In this document: positions 1-5,700 of the stretch, piece after piece
How positions within the stretch are numbered: position 1 is the first letter of the stretch
Layout: each line of letters starts with the position of its first letter
Source: Limisphaerales bacterium
GTDB taxonomy: Bacteria; Verrucomicrobiota; Verrucomicrobiia; Limisphaerales; UBA11358
Length of the DNA: 15,344 nt
Assembly (NCBI GenBank): GCA_003133815.1
Contig: PKZR01000102.1
Location: 1-15,344, forward strand
Direction: 5' to 3'
The notes under the pieces: generated by a model
Databases searched by the model: none
The model's input: only the letters and a program-made list of their open reading frames with translations
What the model was told of the DNA's origin: nothing
Made by a program: the position numbers and the translations under genes

Positions 1-125
1 CGCTTGCGCAGATCGAGCGCCTTGCCGACGTAGATAACCGTGCCGAAGCGGTCCTTGTGCAGATACACGCCGGGTTTGTGCGGCACGGCGTTCAACTTTT
101 TGCGGATGGCTTCGGAGACAGGCAC
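1..125 (-). CDS. uvrC: UvrABC excinuclease subunit C, N-terminal fragment (partial at window edge)
   Basis: Reading leftwards from a GTG at 125, 41 codons are open to the window edge. They contain PHKPGVYL, then TVIYVGKALDLRKR. This is the start of the GIY-YIG nuclease domain of UvrC, the nucleotide-excision-repair subunit that makes the 3' incision; known UvrC proteins begin with the same PxxPGVY...VIYVGKAxxLxxR pattern. I chose GTG at 125 because the frame upstream runs only to the stop codon of the preceding dedA gene and contains no ATG, and this start places the PGVY motif at the usual distance from the N-terminus. No Shine-Dalgarno sequence is evident. The gene lies 42 bp downstream of dedA on the same strand, so the two may share a transcript. 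A stand-alone GIY-YIG protein is possible because only the first domain is visible, but the spacing favours UvrC. Confidence 0.85.
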   Translation of the reverse strand, partial: MPVSEAIRKKLNAVPHKPGVYLHKDRFGTVIYVGKALDLRK

Positions 126-139
126 GCGGTGAATTTCAA

Positions 140-162
140 CGCAAAGGCATGAAGGCGCAAAG
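140..162. repeat. Short direct repeat CGCAAAG in the dedA-uvrC gap
   Basis: The heptamer CGCAAAG occurs at 140-146 and again at 156-162, a 16-bp period, separated by GCATGAAGG. It fills part of the short gap between the dedA stop and the uvrC start. It may be a remnant of a simple-sequence expansion. No function can be read from it. Confidence 0.4.
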
Positions 163-167
163 AAATT

Positions 168-794
168 TTATTCGGGCTTCTTCTTCATGTGCCGGTGGAC
201 GAAGAAATAATACAGCCCGCCCAACACCAACGCGGTGCCGCCGACGGAGAATATGACCTTGTGCATTTCGCCCTTGGTGATGTCCGCGCCGATTTTCACG
301 CCAAGCCAGCACAGCACCGAACACCAGATCGCCGAGCCGAGCAAGGTAAAGATGGAGTATTTCAGAAAGCTGAATTTGGCGATGCCGGCGGGAATGCCGA
401 CAAGCTGCCGCGCGCCCGGCAGCAGCCGCGCCACGAACACGCCCGCCGCGCCGTAATGCGCCGACCAGTTTTCCGCCTTCTGGATTTTTTCCGGCGTGAT
501 CAAAACGTAGCTTCCGTAGCGTAAGAGCAGCGGACGGCCCGCGAGCCGTGCGAGCCAGTAAACAATCGTCGCACCGAGCCACGAGCCGAGAGCGCCCGCG
601 ATGATGATGCCGGGAATGCCGATGCTGATTTTCCCGGAGTGTGACCAGCTTGCCGCGAGCGGGATGATGCTTTCGCTCGGCAGCGGCAGCACGGAACTTT
701 CGCACGTCATCAGCAGGCCAACGACCCAGTAGCCGCCCGATTCGAGCGCGTGCTGATACCAGTCGAGGAGTGGCTGGAATAATTGTTTTAACAT
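168..794 (-). CDS. DedA family (VTT/SNARE-associated domain) inner-membrane protein
   Basis: The 208-residue product is a typical-length DedA protein. This polytopic inner-membrane family includes members shown to flip lipid carriers such as undecaprenyl phosphate and to support membrane homeostasis. Visible family marks are the N-terminal E-S-S-V-L-P-L-P-S-E block (residues 32-41) and FVARLLPGARQLVGIPAG (120-137). The two arginines in the second block (R123, R129) have the same six-residue spacing as the essential arginines of E. coli YqjA/YghB. E32 and E41 probably correspond to the essential acidic pair. Hydrophobic segments are at about 22-48, 56-84, 115-138, 146-168 and 180-199, and the tail is basic (HRHMKKKPE). 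The ATG at 794 follows a good promoter-like element by only 8 nt. uvrC lies downstream and may be co-transcribed. The exact lipid substrate cannot be read from sequence. Confidence 0.93.
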   Translation of the reverse strand: MLKQLFQPLLDWYQHALESGGYWVVGLLMTCESSVLPLPSESIIPLAASWSHSGKISIGIPGIIIAGALGSWLGATIVYWLARLAGRPLLLRYGSYVLITPEKIQKAENWSAHYGAAGVFVARLLPGARQLVGIPAGIAKFSFLKYSIFTLLGSAIWCSVLCWLGVKIGADITKGEMHKVIFSVGGTALVLGGLYYFFVHRHMKKKPE

Positions 795-802
795 CGCGCC
801 GT

Positions 803-830
803 GTTATACCGGAAAATCCCGCGCGGGCAA
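803..830 (-). promoter_or_regulatory. Candidate sigma70-type promoter for dedA
   Basis: On the minus strand there is TTGCCC (830-825), a 16-nt spacer, and TATAAC (808-803). These match the -35 and -10 consensus at 4/6 and 5/6. The -10 ends only 8 nt before the dedA ATG at 794, so transcription would begin at or within a few nucleotides of the start codon. This would give a leaderless or nearly leaderless mRNA, consistent with the absence of a Shine-Dalgarno sequence. Confidence 0.45.
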
Positions 831-841
831 GGATTGTAGTG

Positions 842-877
842 TCGGCGCTGTGCGCCGATTTCGAGCCACAGGCTCGA
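842..877. repeat. Two adjacent perfect hairpins (REP-like palindromic element)
   Basis: Two 17-nt stem-loops stand side by side, separated by two nucleotides. TCGGCGCTGTGCGCCGA (842-858) is a 7-bp stem with loop TGT. TCGAGCCACAGGCTCGA (861-877) is a 7-bp stem with loop ACA. They lie between the divergent dedA and 945-1283 genes, so they cannot be an ordinary 3' terminator for either, and no T-tract follows. Paired short GC-rich palindromes in an intergenic region resemble bacterial REP/BIME elements. Whether copies exist elsewhere in the genome cannot be seen here. Confidence 0.6.
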
Positions 878-944
878 CCCTGCAACAAGAATTGCCGTTG
901 GCGCTTGAAATTTTATCCGCCCGGCGCATCATGGCGCACGTCCG

Positions 945-1283
945 ATGAGCGAACCGCATAAACGCCCGTTGTTGTCACGTGCCGCCTATTTCAAAATACT
1001 GGCGCGAAACTTTGCGCTGGGGTCCGGCATTGTTGCCTTCGCATTGGGCCTCGGCATTCTGGGCTATCATCATTTCGACAAACTGTCGTGGCTGGATGCG
1101 TTTGAAAATGCCGCGATGATTTTGTCGGGCATGGGGCCGATGACGCAATCGGAGCCGGACGCCGGGAAGATTTTTTCGGGCTGCTACGCGTTGTTCAGCG
1201 GGCTGGCATTCATCACGAGCATGGGGGTCGTGTTTGCTCCGGTGCTGCACCGCTTCCTGCACAAGTTCCATCTGGAAAACTGA
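945..1283 (+). CDS. Small two-TM membrane protein with channel-like topology, unknown function
   Basis: The 112-residue protein has a basic N-terminus (KRPLLSR), a first membrane segment at about 22-42 and a second at about 75-99. Between them a short amphipathic or hydrophobic stretch (SWLDAFENAAMILSGMGPM, 48-66) sits where the pore helix and filter of a 2-TM potassium channel would be. The following DAGKIFSGCYALFSGLAF resembles the GK-F-YAL-G start of a channel inner helix. The TVGYGD selectivity filter is absent and SGMGPM takes its place, so a potassium channel cannot be claimed. The tail (APVLHRFLHKFHLEN) is histidine-rich. From memory, similar small proteins with the NAAM-L-GMGP block are widespread and uncharacterised in bacteria. 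ATG at 945 has no strong Shine-Dalgarno sequence. The gene is divergent from dedA and convergent with the glycosylase gene, so it probably stands alone. Confidence 0.8.
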   Translation: MSEPHKRPLLSRAAYFKILARNFALGSGIVAFALGLGILGYHHFDKLSWLDAFENAAMILSGMGPMTQSEPDAGKIFSGCYALFSGLAFITSMGVVFAPVLHRFLHKFHLEN

Positions 1284-1507
1284 TCCAGCTGCGGCTCAAT
1301 TCTTTTTAGAAGAACAATTTTCTCGTTAAGAAATTTTGCAGTGCAGAACTCTCCAGAACATTCCCCCAATCGCCAGCCACGCACAGGAATGACTGATTTT
1401 GAACCCAGAACGTCAAAAATGGGCGTCAACGGTGTAAAATGTTGCGGAGGAATGCCTTGATTGCCGTTCGCCAGCCTAAAAACAGTGGTTTAATGCCCAA
1501 AAACCCC

Positions 1508-1680
1508 GGGGGAAGGCGAAAACGGCCGGGAGAAATGGCCAAGAAGCCCGGGGGAAATGGATATTTGTCCGGGGGAAAGCGTCCGGTGCGCAGGGGAAGC
1601 CGCCCTATGGCCGGGGGAACCGGATAATTATGCGGGGGAACGCCCCAAATCAGCGGGGGACAAGGTGCGGTGGCGGAGGA
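1508..1680. repeat. Nine-unit G-run array with 21-bp period
   Basis: A core close to SCGGGGGAA recurs with 11-14 nt of non-conserved sequence between copies. The first A after each G-run is at 1513, 1533, 1555, 1576, 1597, 1618, 1639, 1660 and 1680. Steps are 20, 22, 21, 21, 21, 21, 21 and 20; the first eight units span exactly 7 x 21 bp. Unit cores include GGGAGAAATGG (1528), GGGGGAAATGG (1550), GGGGGAACC (1613), GGGGGAACG (1634), GCGGGGGACAA (1654) and a decayed GCGGAGGACAA (1674). The variable parts are unrelated, so this is not a simple tandem duplication. It is not CRISPR-like because the conserved part is too short. 21 bp is two B-DNA turns, so the G-runs lie on one helix face. It is also seven codons, and the minus frame 1683-1426 stays open through all units with PP about every seven residues. 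Function is unknown. Confidence 0.85.
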
Positions 1681-1714
1681 CAACTGGAAATTATCGCGTC
1701 CAGCCGCCGGAATG

Positions 1715-1743
1715 AAGCGGCATTCGCACGGGACATTCCGCTT
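1715..1743. terminator. Weak candidate hairpin at the 3' end of the glycosylase gene
   Basis: AAGCGG (1715-1720) pairs perfectly with CCGCTT (1738-1743) around a 17-nt loop, immediately beyond the glycosylase stop codon. On the plus strand the stem is followed by TTTT, but there is no T-tract on the glycosylase strand. The stem is short and the loop long, so this is only a possible terminator. Confidence 0.25.
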
Positions 1744-2616
1744 TTACTTGAGAAAATAATTCCGCTGCTTTTCGCTGGCGGGCATTTCGAGCTTTTCCAT
1801 CACGGCCAGCATGTCTTCCCAGACACGGCGCTTCTCGCTCATCGCCTGGTTGCGCAGCAAATACGCTGGATGATACGTCGGCATGAGCGGCGTGCCGCGA
1901 TACGTCTGCCAGTTGCCGCGCAGCTTCGTGATACCAACGGTCTTGCCGAGCAACCCTTCCACGGCCGTGGCGCCGAGCGCAACAATCACCTTGGGCCGGA
2001 TCAAATCAATCTGCTCGTGCAGATAGGGAAGGCACGTTTTCATTTCTTCAGCCGTCGGCTTGCGGTTTCCGGAAAGCTGGCCCGGCGTGTCCGGTCGGCA
2101 TTTCAGGATGTTGGCGATGTAAACGTCCGCACGGGAAAGTCCGGTGGCCGAAATAATTTTGGTCAGCAATTGCCCCGCCGCGCCGACGAACGGTTCGCCC
2201 TGGGCATCTTCATCCGCACCCGGCGCCTCGCCAACGAACATGAGCTGCGCGTCAATATTGCCGACGCCGAACACGACGTTCTTGCGGGACGACGCGAGGT
2301 GCGGGCATTTGACGCAGGACAGGGCGCGTTCGCGCAAAGCCGTGAACGCGGCGGCTTTTTCCGGCAAGGAACTGGTGATTTCAGATTTTGGCGTGGCGAC
2401 CGGAGCAGGCATGGAAATTGTGGCTTGAGTTTTTGCAACGGGCGCAGCGAATTGGATTTGGGGCTGGAGATTTAAGATTTGAGATTTTGCAGGCGGCGAC
2501 TGCGCTAGCGCGCGGAGCGTTTCTTTTGAGACGGCGATGTTTTTCACGCCGCGCGACTTCAAATCTTCGATGTGTTGAATCGTCGCGTCGAGCAGATGGT
2601 TGTAATCCGACGGCAT
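1744..2616 (-). CDS. Uracil-DNA glycosylase, family 4 (4Fe-4S) type
   Basis: The enzyme removes uracil from DNA to start base-excision repair. The C-terminal ~195 residues of the 290 carry the family 4 signature: CVKC (C101, C104), GEAPGADEDAQGEPFVGAAG (129-148) with the uracil-binding and catalytic-loop motif, further cysteines C173 (KCRP) and C195 completing the 4Fe-4S ligand set, and HPAYLLRN (H249) as the second active-site motif. The C173-C195 interval contains a small extra loop (TPGQLSG). I start at ATG 2616 (MPSDYNHLL). The open frame extends to an ATG at 2829, but the added 71 codons look non-coding and would overlap the divergent gene at 2769. The N-terminal ~95 residues are a helix (about 6-40) and a Q/P/A-rich linker absent from short family 4 enzymes. 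A related phage-SPO1-type polymerase-associated UDG label is an alternative name for the same fold. Confidence 0.93.
   Translation of the reverse strand: MPSDYNHLLDATIQHIEDLKSRGVKNIAVSKETLRALAQSPPAKSQILNLQPQIQFAAPVAKTQATISMPAPVATPKSEITSSLPEKAAAFTALRERALSCVKCPHLASSRKNVVFGVGNIDAQLMFVGEAPGADEDAQGEPFVGAAGQLLTKIISATGLSRADVYIANILKCRPDTPGQLSGNRKPTAEEMKTCLPYLHEQIDLIRPKVIVALGATAVEGLLGKTVGITKLRGNWQTYRGTPLMPTYHPAYLLRNQAMSEKRRVWEDMLAVMEKLEMPASEKQRNYFLK
2468..2488. repeat. Three tandem 7-bp units AGATTTN inside the glycosylase linker
   Basis: AGATTTA, AGATTTG and AGATTTT follow one another without gaps at 2468-2474, 2475-2481 and 2482-2488. They encode part of the linker segment (SQILNL, about residues 45-50). 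A related ATTTCAGATTTT lies at about 2378-2389 and encodes KSEI in the same linker. The linker seems to have grown by simple-sequence expansion. Confidence 0.6.
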
Positions 2617-2649
2617 GATTCCATCGTAACCTGTCGCGCGGCGGCTGCA

Positions 2650-2662
2650 CGAAAAATTTTCG
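2650..2662. promoter_or_regulatory. Palindrome CGAAAAATTTTCG in the divergent promoter region
   Basis: CGAAAAATTTTCG is a perfect 6-bp inverted repeat around a central A, located in the 152-bp gap between the divergent glycosylase and giant-protein genes. It could be an operator for either gene. A chance AT-rich palindrome is also possible, and there is no second copy nearby to strengthen the case. Confidence 0.2.
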
Positions 2663-2728
2663 CTTTTGCGTCCGCACTGGACACTGCCGTCACTATCAGT
2701 TCCGCGAGGAAGTTGGGGCGTTTTATCC

Positions 2729-2757
2729 GTGACAAAACCGCAGAATTGGGCTACTAT
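2729..2757 (+). promoter_or_regulatory. Candidate sigma70-type promoter for the giant repeat protein operon
   Basis: GTGACA (2729-2734, 5/6 to TTGACA), a 17-nt spacer, and TACTAT (2752-2757, 4/6 to TATAAT). The -10 ends 11 nt before the ATG at 2769, so the predicted transcript start is about 4-5 nt upstream of the start codon. There is no room for a Shine-Dalgarno sequence. The same close spacing is seen at dedA. Confidence 0.45.
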
Positions 2758-2768
2758 TCGACAAACCC

Positions 2769-5700
2769 ATGCTTGCAAAAATTGGCAGCTATTTTGCGTC
2801 CCGTTGTTACTTGACGCACACGACAACAAACCCCGGCGGTCTTTTTCTGACTGGCGGCCTCCTGTTGATGATGGTGGCGCTGAATGGCCACGCGGCCAAC
2901 GTCCTCAAGCTGAACACCTCCACGATGAACGGCGGCGCCACCGATTGGAGCGCAGCTCCGGCGACGACCGATGTGGGCGAGTTTGCCAACACGCCAAGCT
3001 CCGCCACGCTGGCGGCCATGACTTTGGGCGGAAGCCTGACGCTGGGTGGCCTTCAATTCGACAGCAATCTCGCCGGCCCGATGACCATCGCCAGCGGCAA
3101 CACACTGACGCTGGGCACAAGCGGGATCAGCTTGTCGGCGGCCAACAACGACGTGACCATCAATTGCGCCCTGACTTTGGGAACCAGTCCGCAAACGTGG
3201 ACGGTGGCTTCGGGCCGCACGCTAACGATTGGTGTGTCCCCGAGCATTCCCGCAGCCTATGTCCTGACGATCACGGGCGCGGGCAACACGACGGTCAGCG
3301 GCAGTCTCAACCCCGCCAATGCCGACAATTGCGGCATTTTAATCAAGGGCGGAAATTTCACGGCTTCGAATGTGACCATCCAGCGCAGTCATAATTACGG
3401 CAGCACGGCTCCGACCGCGGCAGCTCCGCTCGCGGCGGACACCGGCGATGGTTTTGTGGTCTCGGGAAGTTCGACGGCGGCTTCAATGGCCACACTGAAC
3501 ATAGGCATCAATAATTCCGCCTCCAGCGCACTGGTTTCCGGCGGCAGTTTGATTGTCACCGGCAAGGTGCTGGTCGGCAGCATCAGCACTGCGAGCCGCT
3601 GGAATGTTTTTCAAGTCTCCGGCGGCAGCTTTACCGCGAACGACACGGTCAGCGGCATTGTGTTAAGCCCGAACAATGGTTCCAGCGGCGTGAGCAGCCT
3701 GACCGAATTTTATTTGTCTGGCGGCACGACCACGGCGGGGAAAATTGTTTTTGGCGCCAGCACCGACACCGTTGGTGGAAACGGTTTTCTGCTCGTCAAG
3801 GGCGGCAATTTATATGTGGGTAGTGGCGGGATTTTGCGGGCTACCACCGTCAGCGGTTATTCCAGCACAGTTTCCTTATACAACGGGCTGCTGGGCGCGA
3901 CGGCCGACTGGTCCAGCTCGCTGCCGATGCAATTGAGCGGCACGACCTTCACCATTCAAGCCGCCGATGCCTCGGCGGTGGCGCACAATATTTCCTTGAG
4001 CGGGGCAATCTCCGGCACCGGCGCGCTGGTCAAAAGCGGCGGCGGCACGCTCACGCTTTCTGCTGCGGACACCTACGCCGGCAACACGACCATCAGCGCG
4101 GGAAAACTACTTCTCGCCAACGCCAGCGCGCTGCCCAAAGGAACCGCACTGACTCTTGGCGGCAGCGGCACGGCGGCCTTTCTTGATACTGCCGGTTTCA
4201 ACGTGCAAATTTCCGGGCTGGCAACTGTCGGGACAGCGGCGAATCAAGTGATCACCAACAGCAGCGCCGCGAACACATCCATCATCACCTTCAGCAACAG
4301 CGCGGCCAATTCCACTTTCGGCGGCACAGTCGCGGGCGCGAACAAGCCGATTGCGCTGACCATTCTCGGCGGCAATTTGACACTGAACGGACAAAATTCC
4401 TACGGCGGAAATCTGTTCATCAGCAATGGAAAACTGGCGTTGAGCGGCGCGGGTTCGACCTTCAGCGGCGCGCAAATAGTTTTGAGTAATGCCGCCGCCG
4501 CGCTGGACATCTCCGGCATGGGAGGAATCACCTTGGGTGCAGGCCAGAGTTTGTCCGGCTACGGCACCGTCACCGGCAGCGTGGCTGCCGTAAATTGCCC
4601 TATTTCGCCCGGCGCGTTTGGCACGGCTGGCACTTTGAGCTTCCGCAACAATTTGACGCTGAACGGAAATGTAACGAACCACTTCGACCTCGGGATTGAT
4701 CCGAATTCTACAGGTAACGATTTGATTACTGTCGCAGGTGTGCTGAACGTCAGCGGCACAAATGTAATTGATGTTGCTCCGCTCGGCGCGTCCCTGTCTG
4801 CCAGCACTTACAAATTGATCCAGTGCGGCTCGCTCGGCAGCGGCGGCACGAACAATTTTCTGCTAACCGGCACGCTCGGCTCAAGTTTGCAGGCGGTGAT
4901 TAATGTGACTTCGACCGAAGTAGATTTGATTGTTTCCGCCGCAGGCGGCACGCAGCGCATTTGGATTGGCGACGGTTCCGCCAACAATTGGGATTACACG
5001 ACGACGAACTGGCTGAACGGCACGGCACCCGACTTTTTCAACGACGGAAATTTTGTCACGTTCGACGACACCGGCTCGCAAAACCCGCCGGTGAATTTGA
5101 CGACGACCCTGCAACCGGCGGCGGTTTTTGTGAACGCTGCCGGAAATTTTATTTTCAGCGGCACCGGAAAGATTTCCGGCACGGGCACATTGACCAAGAC
5201 CAATTCCGGCGTGCTGACGATTTTGACGACGAACAATTATACCGGCGTCACCACCATCAACGCGGGAACCTTGCGACTGGGCAACGGCGCGGCCGCCGGT
5301 TCGATTGGCGGGAATCTGATCCAGAATTCCGGCACCTTGGTTTTGAACCAGCCAGGCAGCACGACTTTTTCCAACACGATCAGCGGCGCTGGGAATTTCG
5401 TTCAAGCCGGTTCCGGCACGACGATTTTAACTGCGAGCAATTCTTACAGCGGCAGCACAACCGTCAGCAACGGCACGCTGCAACTCAACACCGGCGCTTG
5501 GTTCGGCAGCGGCAACATAACGAACAATGGATTACTCGCGTTCAACCATTCCGGAAGTTTGACCGTCGGCGCGGCGATCGACGGAACAGGCGCGGTCACG
5601 TTGCGCGGCGGCGGCACGTTGACCGTCACCGGCATCAATTCTTACAGCGGCTGCACAACCGTCAGCAACGGAACCTTGCTTGTGAACAATTCTGCGGGCA

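Larger units (their letters stand above)
1284..1743. other. Intergenic region between convergent genes
   Basis: This 460-bp stretch separates the 3' ends of the membrane-protein gene and the uracil-DNA glycosylase gene. I see no convincing protein gene in 1284-1500. That part is ordinary mixed sequence with a weak TTTCT/AGAAA inverted repeat followed by TTTT near 1318-1340, which could be a poor terminator for the upstream gene. The right part holds the 21-bp G-run array, annotated separately. Because both flanking genes end here, the region is unlikely to be a promoter for them. Confidence 0.7.

Noticed and set aside
842..877. Rho-independent terminator
   Set aside because: No T-tract follows on either strand and both flanking genes start, rather than end, at this region.
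1184..1429. 81-codon minus-strand frame overlapping the end of the channel-like gene
   Set aside because: It is antisense to the conserved C-terminus of the membrane protein and shows no domain or promoter.
1508..1680. CRISPR array
   Set aside because: The conserved core is under 10 bp and the period is 21 bp, far from the 24-37 bp repeats and ~30 bp spacers of CRISPR. No cas genes are present.
1508..1680. Canonical G-quadruplex
   Set aside because: Intervals between G-runs are about 16 nt, longer than the loops of stable canonical quadruplexes. A long-loop form cannot be excluded, but spacing rather than G-density is the conserved property.
1630..2475. 281-codon plus-strand frame
   Set aside because: It is antisense to the glycosylase motifs GEAPG, the Fe-S cysteines and HPAYLL, and has a composition typical of a GC-driven shadow frame.
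2617..2829. N-terminal extension of the glycosylase to an ATG at 2829
   Set aside because: The extra 71 codons look non-coding, cross the promoter and start of the divergent giant gene, and are not needed for the fold.
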